Shown in pieces: positions 33,261 through 41,760 of a stretch of DNA of 64,000 nucleotides (position 1 is the first letter of the stretch; each line of letters opens with the position of its first letter). Source of the stretch: Asticcacaulis sp. AC460 (GTDB lineage Bacteria; Pseudomonadota; Alphaproteobacteria; Caulobacterales; Caulobacteraceae); contig NZ_AWGD01000022.1 of assembly GCF_000495795.1 (NCBI RefSeq), forward strand, positions 41,778-105,777, in the 5' to 3' direction. The notes beneath the pieces are model-generated. The model did not search any database. It had not been told where the DNA came from and saw nothing but the letters and a program-made list of their open reading frames with translations. The position numbers and the translations under genes are program-made.

Positions 33261-33917
33261 TGGCTCGGAATGCCGTTATACAATGAAATTGCGCGATGAC
33301 GACCAGCCGCAACCTGGGTTGTCAAATCTCATCAGGAATTGAATCCATCTGCCAACGTAATTGCCGTATATCGACTTGTCATCCTGGTGATTGCTTTAGA
33401 GCGCGTTTAGATCCGGAAGAATCGGATCGGCGCTCTAAGCTTTTGTTTTAACGCGCATCTTAATCCGAAAAGTACGTCACACCTTTCGGGATGCGCTCTA
33501 GTGCGGACTTATGAGCACGCCCTGCGCCGGATGTAGCTCACGGCGATTGGCTCATGGCATGGATGTGAAGAGTGAGAACGTGATAAGGGCGCCGCGTTTC
33601 TCGGGCGCGACGCCCCCAGTCGCTTCGGCACAATTTTTCGGGAGAAGAATTGAAACCGCAATGATCATAACTCATACATATCCCAAGTCAACAAGTATAA
33701 TGCATATATAGACTTACGACGCGTTATATTTATCAATATTATATTTTAATATTAAATTCAAAAAAAGTAATCGCGACCACAATTCCCGTGAAATAAATCA
33801 AATGCACTTCCTTACGACACGCATTTACCGCCGAGAACCCAAAAATGCCGAACAATACTTACACACATAGGCACGCCAAGCCGCAAAAATGACTTGGCGC
33901 ACCAACTATGCGCAAAT
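33261..33917. other. AT-rich region between the halogenase operon and the small exported protein gene
   Basis: This 657-bp gap must hold the halogenase-operon promoter. It contains the right copy of the long direct repeat (33398-33499) and, from about 33640 to 33900, a markedly AT-rich stretch (for example ATATTATATTTTAATATTAA) quite unlike the surrounding GC-rich DNA. CGCCAAG and CTTGGCG arms around 33876-33897 form a stem-loop after the small protein gene. Short frames inside have no ribosome-binding site or coding character. Confidence 0.5.
33398..33499 (+). repeat. Long direct repeat, right copy, upstream of the halogenase operon
   Basis: A 102-bp element starting AGAGCGCGTTTAGATCCGG, containing ATCGGCGCTCTAAGCTTTTG and ending CGGGATGCGCTCT. 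It is in the same orientation as the copy at 27049-27144; about 80% of positions match by eye. The two copies frame the four halogenase genes almost exactly, 170 bp upstream of the first start and overlapping the last stop. Confidence 0.85.
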
Positions 33918-34553
33918 TTACTTCATAGTCGAGCGGATCTCTTCAACAGTCGATTTGGCTTCGAAGATATCAGGTTGCTTCTTGACACCTTCGAACTTGG
34001 CTTCGTCACCACTGCCCATCTGAATAATCAGAGCTGCCTGAACGACCTTCTTGGGCTTCCAACGTTCGAGAACCGACGGAGGAACATCACCGCCGCCGAA
34101 CCCACCCGTGGAAGGGCCCATTTGAACATTGCCGTCACCACCCCCGGCACTGTTGCCCGCCGCAGGACCGGAACCCGATCCCCCGGCGCTCCCGCTCGCA
34201 GACATGGTGTTACCGATAAAGGCGCCTGACCGCGACGCAATATCATCCTCGCCGCCTTGCTCAATGGTTTTGACCGTGGAACTGAGAACGGCAAACCACT
34301 CATACCCGGATTCTTCCGTCAATTCCGCGGCGCGCAGCAACGCATATTGTGCCGCCAACGTCTTCTTAGTGCGAGCTTCGCCGGTGAAGACGACGACATA
34401 CTGATTACCACCCAGAGAAGCCGATGTGTAACCCGCACCACCGTTGGCGCCGGCAGGCTGATAGACCGAATCTTGCGCCATGGCGACAGATGGAAGGGTA
34501 CCAACTGCACTTATAGCTATGGCCGAAGCCACGATGGTCAGAAATTTCTTCAT
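33918..34553 (-). CDS. Small exported Gly/Ser-rich protein, function unknown
   Basis: A 211-residue protein with a signal peptide (1-26, ending SVAMA). A mixed alpha/beta segment at about 48-100 (QYVVVFTGEARTKKTLAAQY ... SGYEWFAVL) resembles the CC0125/CC1285 family of small Caulobacter envelope proteins. A low-complexity Gly/Ser linker spans about 117-155, and the C-terminus is charged (167-211, with VVQAALIIQMG). There is no lipobox Cys, so it is probably periplasmic. AAGGAA lies 7 bp before the ATG at 34553; longer upstream frames lack support. It lies between the TonB receptor and the halogenase operon on the same strand, but a terminator upstream and a long gap downstream suggest its own transcript. 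Confidence 0.75.
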   Translation of the reverse strand: MKKFLTIVASAIAISAVGTLPSVAMAQDSVYQPAGANGGAGYTSASLGGNQYVVVFTGEARTKKTLAAQYALLRAAELTEESGYEWFAVLSSTVKTIEQGGEDDIASRSGAFIGNTMSASGSAGGSGSGPAAGNSAGGGDGNVQMGPSTGGFGGGDVPPSVLERWKPKKVVQAALIIQMGSGDEAKFEGVKKQPDIFEAKSTVEEIRSTMK

Positions 34554-34708
34554 TGTGGATTTCCTTCTTGCATGCTGCCAACGCGGCCTTGACCACGATG
34601 CAACAGCGCACCGAATAAACGCCGAACCAGGCAGCCTCATTAAAAAGGCCATCAGAACTTCGCTTACCCTCATCTACTCAACATAAATGTGCAAACAATA
34701 TGACCAAA

Positions 34709-34737
34709 CAAGGGGTGGGTGTATTTCCCACCCCTTG
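34709..34737 (-). terminator. Terminator-like hairpin after the large TonB receptor
   Basis: Arms CAAGGGGTGGG and CCCACCCCTTG pair perfectly over 11 bp around a 7-base loop, 24 bp beyond the receptor stop. On the minus strand it is followed by TTTGGTC, a weak T-run, so termination may be partial. Confidence 0.6.
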
Positions 34738-34760
34738 CCGGACGTCATGCGTTATGCACC

Positions 34761-37700
34761 TTAGTACTGGTAGCGAACGCTGAACACGAAGCGGCGGTCG
34801 TTCAGGAAGCTGAAGCGATCAACGCGTTGACCATCGGCGCTGATTTGCGCTTCGGCCTTGTTCTTGGTGTCGAGCAGGTTCGACGCGTTCAGGGAGACCT
34901 GGAACTTATCGTTGATCTCATACTTGATCGAGCCGTCAAGGAAACCAACCGCCGAGTTAAAGATCGGACCACCGGTGATGTAGTCACGGTAGGTGGTCAG
35001 ATTCTCATCACGCCAGTTGTAGGCCAGGCGGCCTTCCCACTTGTCGTCCTGGTAGATACCGACAAGGTTGACGATATACTTGGACTGACCCAGCAGGTTG
35101 TTGACACCGAAGCGATAGATAGTGCCGAAGGCGTCGGGCGTTCCGTCACCGTCAGCGTCGGTGTAGGGCGGAGGCGGTGCGGCGCTTGCGTCGATATAGG
35201 TGAAGTTGGCCTGCATACCCAGGTGGGACATCCAGCCCGGCAGGAAGTCATAGAACTGCTGATAGGCCAGTTCGACGCCTTGAATGTCGGCCGAATCTTG
35301 GTTGACCAGACCACCGTACACCACGCTGACCGTCTTGCCGTCGAGGGTCATGGACCCCATCGTCGTGTCGCCGCTTTGGATGATGTTCTTCAGTTCTTTC
35401 TTGAAGAAGGCCGTCGAAACCGTACCACCCTGGAAGTACCACTCCCACGACACATCGTAGTTGATGGAGGTCGTCGGCTTCAGGCTGGGGTTACCACCCG
35501 TGATGCGGATCTGTTCCAGCGAGAAGGACGATGCCCCACGGTCAACCTTGAACAACGGATCCTCAGTACAGGTCGTTGCGGGCGCCTGGGGCACGCACGG
35601 CTGGATCACCGGGAAGGACGCGCGGCTGGTGACAGCACGCAAGGTTTGGCCAGCACGCATATCCTGAATGTTCGGACGGCTGAGGTTCTTGCTGGCGCCG
35701 AAACGAATCAGCATGTCTTCGTTCAAGTTCCACTTCAGATTGAACGAGGGCAGCCAATGATCGTCTTCAACGTGGACAGTTTGCGGTTCATACTTACCCG
35801 TTTGCCCTGCCGCGCAGGCTACGTGAATGTCAGCCCCCAAACCAGGGCAGAGGAACTTGGTCGTTTCCGGCAGGAAGTCCTGCACGGCGTCGCGGCTTTC
35901 GGCATCCGGTGTCCGAGGCTGCGTCGGGGTCGAAAGCTGTACCGGATCCGCTGAGAACGATTGGTAGCTCAAGTAGCCCTCAGAATCCAAATTGGTTTTC
36001 GAGTAGCGAACGCCGAAGTTACCATCGATCGACATGCCGTTGTCGAAATCATGACCGAAGTTGGCCATCAGATAGACGTTGTCGGTCTTTTCGGTAATGC
36101 GCGAAACGTTGTTGTCGTTAAAGACCGGCTGGTAATTTGAATCCAGCGGCGACAGCCAGTTGGTCTTCAGCGACCCGTCAGCGTTCGACAGTCGGCTATC
36201 GGACTGCATGAAACGCAGCATAGCCTCGGGGTTGAGCAGAAGCTCATCGCTGATAACCAGGAACTTGGTCTGCCCCCCCTGATCCGACATCAACACGCCA
36301 GAGTCACGGTAGAAGTCAGCAAAGTCGACTTCCTGATACAGCTTTTTGTCCATGGCCCCCAGGGTGCCGAGACCGACATTGCCCCAACGGGGACCGATGC
36401 CGCCCCAATTCAGGTCAGCCTGCTTGTTAACCTGGCTACGTTCGGACGTACGGACGCCAAACTTCACAGATTTGAACCAGTTATTGTCCTCGAAGTCGTA
36501 CTGGACGTCGGCGCGGAAGGCTGTCAGTTCGCCGGTACCGCGTTGATGGCCCTGAGAGTTGTACAACCAAAGCGTATTGGCCGGATCATTCGTGCCGGTT
36601 ATCGCCGTGGATTGGTAACCGCCGTTCCCGTTGAAGGCTGTGTCGAACTTCGTCCGCGGATCCACCGTCAAGCGAACACGCGGGTCATCCAAATCGGCTG
36701 ATATCCACGCCTTTGCGAAGGTCTGGGTACCGCCCCACAGTTCGTCAACGGAAGCCGTCGCCTTGGTCTGCTGGGCATCGAGTTCGACAAACAGTCTGTC
36801 GGTCGGACGCCACTTGTAGTTCAGGCTCAGGTCCTCGGTCGTCGACTTCTCAGTCTTGCCAATCGACAAAACGTTGACCCCCAGGCCGTAAGCACCAAAC
36901 CAGGTATCGTCGGAATTGGTGATGAGGCCCGACTCCATCAGGCCGCCCGTCGTTGCGAAAGTTTTTTCGCAGTAGTCTTGGCCGCGCGGCGGGTTTGCGC
37001 CGGCGTCAACGTTCGGGTCATTACACAGGTTCAGGGCCGGGGTGGACCAACCGGTATTGTACTTGGCATCGGTGAAGCTGTAGTGCTGGTTGTTGTTGCC
37101 GCCCGGGAAGGATTCAAGCGTACGTTCGACGCCTTGGGTGTCGTTTTCGACCCGAATGTACTTGGCGGTCAGGCGGGAGTTGTCATTCTTCCATTGCCCG
37201 GCGATGTACAGGCTGTCACGATTACGATCGACGTCGTTGGTGCGCATCTGGAAGCCGAGCATGGCGCCGACGATCTTGTCGTTGGTCGTGCGCGGATTTG
37301 TAGTCAGCTGCTCACTGGTGCTGTTGCCATTGGCGTCAACAGCGCGCGGGATCGGCGCAGGCTGCTGCCAGCCCTCGATCCGCGACAGCAGCCGCGAGGT
37401 CGAATAGCCACCCATCAGGCCGAACTCACCGATATCTGTCTGCCAGCGGTTACCGATGACGGCGTTGTAAGACGGCGACCACTTCTTCCCCAGGTCACCA
37501 TAGTTGAAATCCGCCGAAACCGACGCGAAATACCCCTTGCGGTCGAAAGGCTCGAGCGTGCGGAGGTTAACCGTGCCACCGATGCCGCCTTCGATCAGGT
37601 CAGCCGACGAGTTTTTGAAAACGTCAACGGCGCCGACGAGCTGCGGCGGAATGCTGGACCAATCCAGAGCGCGACCCGCATTTGCCGAGAAGGCGTCACG

Positions 37701-38138
37701 GCCGTTGAATTCCGAACGCACAAAACCCAGTCCGCGGATCAGGTTACCGCGACCTTCGGGCGACGGGAAGTCCGGGCTGCCGCCCAGCGTAAAGCGGGTC
37801 ACGGTCACGCCGGGAACGCGCTGCAGCGCTTCAGCGACCGACAGGTCCGGCAGAGCGGAAACGTCCGACGCGGTGATCGAGTCGACAAAGGTCGAGGCCT
37901 TGCGCTTGATCTGCGCTGCGGTCTGCAGCGAACCACGAATACCGCTAACAACGATGACGGAATCATCCGCCGGCGGCGCGGCTTGTTCAGCGGCAGCCGG
38001 CGCTGCGTCCTGGGCGAAAGCCGCCGTAGACAGCAATGCCGCGGCGAGCGCCGTCGAACCGAGCAACACAGCGCTCCGTCGATACTGGCGACCGACAACA
38101 CTGCGATTTTGGACAGAACTGTCCCGTGTGCTTTTCAT
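34761..38138 (-). CDS. TonB-dependent receptor, Xanthomonas/Caulobacter type (1125 residues)
   Basis: An outer-membrane receptor with a long signal region (about 1-42, ending STAAFAQ). A TonB box-like segment near SVIVVSGIRGSL (about 60-71) is followed by the plug domain (about 75-200; LSVAEALQRVPGVTV, SGRDAFS-like NGRDAFSANAG) and a 22-strand barrel ending in an aromatic C-terminus (VFSVRYQY). The plug and the length match the TonB-Xanth-Caul group, many of which import glycans or aromatic nutrients in carbohydrate loci. It is upstream of the small exported protein and the halogenases on the same strand. GGGAGG precedes the ATG at 9-bp spacing. The ligand is unknown. Confidence 0.93.
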   Translation of the reverse strand: MKSTRDSSVQNRSVVGRQYRRSAVLLGSTALAAALLSTAAFAQDAAPAAAEQAAPPADDSVIVVSGIRGSLQTAAQIKRKASTFVDSITASDVSALPDLSVAEALQRVPGVTVTRFTLGGSPDFPSPEGRGNLIRGLGFVRSEFNGRDAFSANAGRALDWSSIPPQLVGAVDVFKNSSADLIEGGIGGTVNLRTLEPFDRKGYFASVSADFNYGDLGKKWSPSYNAVIGNRWQTDIGEFGLMGGYSTSRLLSRIEGWQQPAPIPRAVDANGNSTSEQLTTNPRTTNDKIVGAMLGFQMRTNDVDRNRDSLYIAGQWKNDNSRLTAKYIRVENDTQGVERTLESFPGGNNNQHYSFTDAKYNTGWSTPALNLCNDPNVDAGANPPRGQDYCEKTFATTGGLMESGLITNSDDTWFGAYGLGVNVLSIGKTEKSTTEDLSLNYKWRPTDRLFVELDAQQTKATASVDELWGGTQTFAKAWISADLDDPRVRLTVDPRTKFDTAFNGNGGYQSTAITGTNDPANTLWLYNSQGHQRGTGELTAFRADVQYDFEDNNWFKSVKFGVRTSERSQVNKQADLNWGGIGPRWGNVGLGTLGAMDKKLYQEVDFADFYRDSGVLMSDQGGQTKFLVISDELLLNPEAMLRFMQSDSRLSNADGSLKTNWLSPLDSNYQPVFNDNNVSRITEKTDNVYLMANFGHDFDNGMSIDGNFGVRYSKTNLDSEGYLSYQSFSADPVQLSTPTQPRTPDAESRDAVQDFLPETTKFLCPGLGADIHVACAAGQTGKYEPQTVHVEDDHWLPSFNLKWNLNEDMLIRFGASKNLSRPNIQDMRAGQTLRAVTSRASFPVIQPCVPQAPATTCTEDPLFKVDRGASSFSLEQIRITGGNPSLKPTTSINYDVSWEWYFQGGTVSTAFFKKELKNIIQSGDTTMGSMTLDGKTVSVVYGGLVNQDSADIQGVELAYQQFYDFLPGWMSHLGMQANFTYIDASAAPPPPYTDADGDGTPDAFGTIYRFGVNNLLGQSKYIVNLVGIYQDDKWEGRLAYNWRDENLTTYRDYITGGPIFNSAVGFLDGSIKYEINDKFQVSLNASNLLDTKNKAEAQISADGQRVDRFSFLNDRRFVFSVRYQY

Positions 38139-38299
38139 GATATTACGCCTCCCTATCCTCGACTGGCTGCATGGGCCGCGAGGTGATTTTATGCCTTCCC
38201 CTAGGGAAAGGACCTATGAATAAACTCGTTGGTGTCGTTCGCGCGCGGACCGCACTTCGTACACTCAGCCCGCCCGCGCCTTAAGACCCCCAAACGGTA

Positions 38300-38313
38300 T
38301 GTTACCGGTCACA
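38300..38313. promoter_or_regulatory. Candidate LacI-family operator, TonB receptor side
   Basis: TGTTACCGGTCACA is palindromic at 12 of 14 positions around a central CG, the form bound by many proteobacterial LacI-family sugar repressors. It is about 165 bp upstream of the receptor start. No LacI-family gene is in the window, so the regulator would be encoded elsewhere. Confidence 0.4.
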
Positions 38314-38652
38314 AACTTTCAATAATAAAAGTCGGACAATTTTCAGATAATGTCATTCCCGTGGCACGATTGCGACACTTTAATTCCATACCTGATACTT
38401 TCTTGTAACTTAAGAATGGTGGTCGCGCCACTCCGTCAGCGCAAAATGCCGCAAATTTTATAACATTTACAATATTGTTTTTATTTAATTAATCCAGGTA
38501 TACGAAATACGATGGCGCCAAAAGCTCACACTTTGGCCACATTTCAGGCATTTGCCAGCGCCACAAATGTCGATGATTTTTTACTTATAAATATAAATTT
38601 CGAAAATCAATCATCAGACTTTTACGAAAAATCTTTGCCATTCCGTACTTTA

Positions 38653-38664
38653 GGAAGCGCTTCC
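38653..38664. promoter_or_regulatory. Candidate LacI-family operator, GGAAGCGCTTCC
   Basis: A perfect 12-bp palindrome with a central CG, extended by matching TT and AA two positions out. It lies 65 bp beyond the stop of the GH97 gene and 515 bp upstream of the TonB receptor start, in non-coding DNA. It could be a remote operator for the receptor operon. Confidence 0.35.
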
Positions 38665-38728
38665 AAATTGCATTATTTCGTCGTTATCTGCAAGCGGGGC
38701 AGCACCAGGTCGCGAAAAAGTGACCAAG

Positions 38729-40600
38729 TCACTCGCCAATCACCAGCACCGCACCTCCCCCACGTTCTACTGAGAGGCGAAGAGTCTCCCCGCGCGATAC
38801 TCGCTTTACGGCCCGATGGGTCCTGTTCGCTGTGGCACCGTCTTCCCAGATCACGGCATTGTGAGCTCCATCGGCCAGGAAGCCGAGCGGAATCTCGATG
38901 ATTCTGGCGGTTTCATTGTTCAGGGCAGCGACATACCAGGTCGCTCCTTTTCGGCGGGCGACAGCAATGTAGGTATCAGGGGCACCGCCGACGAATCTGG
39001 TCTCGTCCCAGGCTGTCGGTACCGCCTTGACGAAGTCGAAGCCGTCGGCGTTGTCGTAGGCAACCGGGTCGTCCGACACCATTTGCAGAGGACTGTCGTA
39101 GACGACGAACTGCGCCAGGGCCTGGCCGCGCGTAAAGCGCGTGGACGGGAAGACCTCGGTCTGGACGTAGGCTTCCGGATACGAATTGCGGAAGCCGCCC
39201 GGCGTGTAATCCATGGGGCCCAGAAGCATGCGGGTATAGGCCAAATGCACATTGTGCGAAGGCGTCACCTTGCCCCAGGGGAATTTGTTGTATTCTGCCC
39301 CCAGTACGCCTTCCTGGGTGATGTAGTTGGGATAGGTCCGCGACAATCCGATCGGCGGGAAAGCGCCGTGCATATCGAGAAGCATATGCCGTTTCGCCGT
39401 TTCGGAGGCCAGGCGTTCGTAGAAGGCGACCATCTCCTGGTCGTCGCGCTCCATGAAGTCGACCTTGATACCCTTGATTCCCCAGGCCTTGTAGGTGTCG
39501 AGCACCTGCGCCATGCGCGGCTCGACATGTTTCCAGTGCGCCCACAGGAGCAGGCCGACGCCTTTTGATTCGGCATAGGCCGCCAGAGCGGGCATGTCGA
39601 TGCCGGCCTCACCCTTGGTGATGTCTGTGCGCGGATCGGCGGCGCAGCATGGACCGGTGTTCAGCGCCCAGCCCGCATCGATGAGGAAATAGGGAAAGCC
39701 CGATTCGGCCGCGAAATCTATGAAGCGGCGGTAGCGTTCCATGGTCGGCTTGTCGCCCACCGTCGGGCCGGACCACCAGTCCCAGGCAACCAGGCCAGGT
39801 TTCACCCAGCTATAGTCTCCCGTCGCCTGGGCGGACAGGTTTCCGATCAGGTGTGATTCGATCAGGTCCCCTGCCCTGTCGCCCATCATGATGACGCGCC
39901 AGCCGCTCTGCAGGCCGTCGGCGGATTTGACCGCTACCGCCTTGTCGTCCTGCCGCGGGAACAGCTTGACCTGCAGACTGCCGTTCGCCGGCTTCAGGGC
40001 CGAGCCGGCATAGCCGGATAAACCCGCCTGGACGATGGCGTAATGGGTCTTGCCGCTGGGCGAAGGACATACGACGGGATAGTCGTAGAGCTTGGCGGCG
40101 TCGAGTTGCGAGATCCGCACCGGATTCCAGGGGTTTTCATGCGACGAGGCGAATTCCGAAACCAGGCAGGCGGGATCGCCGGCGGGACGCAGTTGGGTCG
40201 TCTCATCAGCCAGCGCCACAGCCGCACCTTGCGGCAGGAGATAGCGCCATGCGACGCCGTCATTATAGGCGCGAACCTCGATCGACAGTTCGCGTTTGAG
40301 GCCGTCGGCCTCGCGGAAGGTCAGACGCTGGCCATTATAGTGGTCCGCGGCACTGGCCGCCTTCGTCGCGGTCAGGGGGTGGGTGCGGTTTTCGCTGAAG
40401 CTGGTTTTGTTGACCAGAGCCAGGCTGGAAAAGCCGGGCGCGCCGGCCAGTTGAAGGCCGGCATGTCCGGAGACGATCTCTTCACTGTTGCGCACGGCGG
40501 TAAAGGCGGATCCGTCTGGCGCCACACGAAATTCAACCTTGCCGTCCGGAGACGACAGGACAATCTGGGTTGCCGCGGCCGCGGCCAGTAATGCAAACAT
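38729..40600 (-). CDS. GH97 glycoside hydrolase, probable retaining alpha-galactosidase
   Basis: A 623-residue GH97 enzyme: short signal peptide (about 1-11), N-terminal beta-sandwich (about 12-265), catalytic barrel (266-530; VAWDWWSGPT, YFLIDAGW) and a C-terminal sheet. In GH97 the position that follows IKVDFM separates two mechanisms. Retaining alpha-galactosidases use an Asp nucleophile here, whereas inverting SusB-type alpha-glucosidases use glutamates. This protein has Asp381 in IKVDFMERDDQ, so the retaining galactosidase type is favoured; this is inference. AGGGAAG precedes the ATG. It follows the alcohol dehydrogenase gene by 19 bp on the same strand. Confidence 0.88.
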   Translation of the reverse strand: MFALLAAAAATQIVLSSPDGKVEFRVAPDGSAFTAVRNSEEIVSGHAGLQLAGAPGFSSLALVNKTSFSENRTHPLTATKAASAADHYNGQRLTFREADGLKRELSIEVRAYNDGVAWRYLLPQGAAVALADETTQLRPAGDPACLVSEFASSHENPWNPVRISQLDAAKLYDYPVVCPSPSGKTHYAIVQAGLSGYAGSALKPANGSLQVKLFPRQDDKAVAVKSADGLQSGWRVIMMGDRAGDLIESHLIGNLSAQATGDYSWVKPGLVAWDWWSGPTVGDKPTMERYRRFIDFAAESGFPYFLIDAGWALNTGPCCAADPRTDITKGEAGIDMPALAAYAESKGVGLLLWAHWKHVEPRMAQVLDTYKAWGIKGIKVDFMERDDQEMVAFYERLASETAKRHMLLDMHGAFPPIGLSRTYPNYITQEGVLGAEYNKFPWGKVTPSHNVHLAYTRMLLGPMDYTPGGFRNSYPEAYVQTEVFPSTRFTRGQALAQFVVYDSPLQMVSDDPVAYDNADGFDFVKAVPTAWDETRFVGGAPDTYIAVARRKGATWYVAALNNETARIIEIPLGFLADGAHNAVIWEDGATANRTHRAVKRVSRGETLRLSVERGGGAVLVIGE

Positions 40601-40619
40601 CTTCCCTGTTCCTGTTATT

Positions 40620-41630
40620 TTATATGGTGACGATGGCCTTGAGCAGGTCGTCAGGCGTTTTCAGCAGTTCCGGCACCTGATGCGGCAGGTCGACGGCGTT
40701 CAAAGAGTGGGTGTGCAGCTTGTCCGTCGGAATAGCGCCATCGCGAATCATGTCGATGACCATCTGAAAGTCATGCTTGGTGGCGTTGCGACTGCCGATC
40801 AGCTGCATTTCCCGCTTGTGAAATTCGGGATCGGAGAAGGTGATGTCCTGACTGACCACGCTGACCAGGACATAGCGGCCGCCATGGGCGACATAGGCGA
40901 AACCCTTTTGCATCGCGCCCGAATTGCCCGACGCATCGAAAACCACGTCGAAGAAATCGCCTCCGGTCGTATCCCGCAGCCAGGCGTCGGCATCGGGACC
41001 GGCCAGCGCGGTTTCAATGCCCGGGCATACCGACCGGGCGCGCTCGAGACGGCCGCTGTTGGTGTCGATCACGGCGACGTCGGCGCCGGTCATCTTAGCA
41101 AACAGGGCAACCCCGACGCCGATGGCCCCTGCGCCGACGACCAACACCCGGTCAGCGGCGGTGACAGCACCACGGCGGACGGCGTGCATGCCGATGGCCA
41201 GGAATTCGACCATGGCGGCCTGGTCAAAGCTGAGGCCTTCGACGTCGATGATCGCTTCCTCAGGCACCGTCACATATTCGGCCATGCCGCCGTCGATATG
41301 GACGCCCATGACGCGGATGTTCATGCAGCAGTTCGGCTTGTCGCGCCGGCAGGCGTGGCAGGTCCTGCACCGCAGATAGGGGTTGATCGTCACCGTCGCC
41401 CCGATGCGGATAGGGGAGCCAGGGTCGGCGTCCAGAACCTCACCGGACAGTTCGTGGCCCATGATGCGTGGATAGGAAAGGTAGGGCTGATTGCCGGAAA
41501 AAATGTGGAAGTCGGTACCGCACATACCGATGCGCCGGATGCGAACCAGGACTTCGCCGTCGCGCCGGACAGGCACAGGCCGCTCAGCGAGGGACAGGTC
41601 GAAAGGTTTGTTGCAGGAGACAGTCAGCAT
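40620..41630 (-). CDS. Zinc-dependent medium-chain alcohol dehydrogenase
   Basis: A 336-residue MDR-family NAD(P)-dependent dehydrogenase. The catalytic zinc ligands are Cys37 (GMCGTD) with His59-Glu60 (MGHEL). The structural zinc site is Cys88, Cys91, Cys94 and Cys102, and the cofactor fold has VVGAGAIGVGVA. It is closest in character to sugar-related members of the family (sorbitol, L-galactonate or L-fucose dehydrogenases). As the first gene of an operon with the GH97 galactosidase it may oxidise a released sugar; the substrate is not certain. It is cytoplasmic, while its operon partner is exported. Confidence 0.85.
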   Translation of the reverse strand: MLTVSCNKPFDLSLAERPVPVRRDGEVLVRIRRIGMCGTDFHIFSGNQPYLSYPRIMGHELSGEVLDADPGSPIRIGATVTINPYLRCRTCHACRRDKPNCCMNIRVMGVHIDGGMAEYVTVPEEAIIDVEGLSFDQAAMVEFLAIGMHAVRRGAVTAADRVLVVGAGAIGVGVALFAKMTGADVAVIDTNSGRLERARSVCPGIETALAGPDADAWLRDTTGGDFFDVVFDASGNSGAMQKGFAYVAHGGRYVLVSVVSQDITFSDPEFHKREMQLIGSRNATKHDFQMVIDMIRDGAIPTDKLHTHSLNAVDLPHQVPELLKTPDDLLKAIVTI

Positions 41631-41760
41631 GGCGATTCATTTACCTATATGGAATTTACTTTTATATAGAAAAATTGCAGATTGCCAAGACAAGCCTTGC
41701 TGCGCGGTGAAAATCTTTATGCCGACGCATGCGAAGCGCCTTTTCTTTTATGGGTGGAAC

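Larger units (their letters stand above)
38139..38728. promoter_or_regulatory. Intergenic region upstream of the large TonB receptor
   Basis: A 590-bp gap with AT-rich stretches at 38440-38640 and no supported gene. It contains two LacI-family-like palindromes listed separately (38300-38313 and 38653-38664) and an imperfect CCTTCCCCTAGGGAAAGG element at about 38184-38201 close to the receptor start. Confidence 0.45.

Noticed and set aside
33511..33711. Small 66-codon frame in the AT-rich gap upstream of the halogenases
   Set aside because: No ribosome-binding site, no signal or domain, and codon use changes from GC-rich to AT-rich within it.
38512..38901. 129-codon frame spanning the gap and the 3' end of the GH97 gene
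   Set aside because: It overlaps the GH97 coding region on the opposite strand, has no ribosome-binding site, and the translation looks random.
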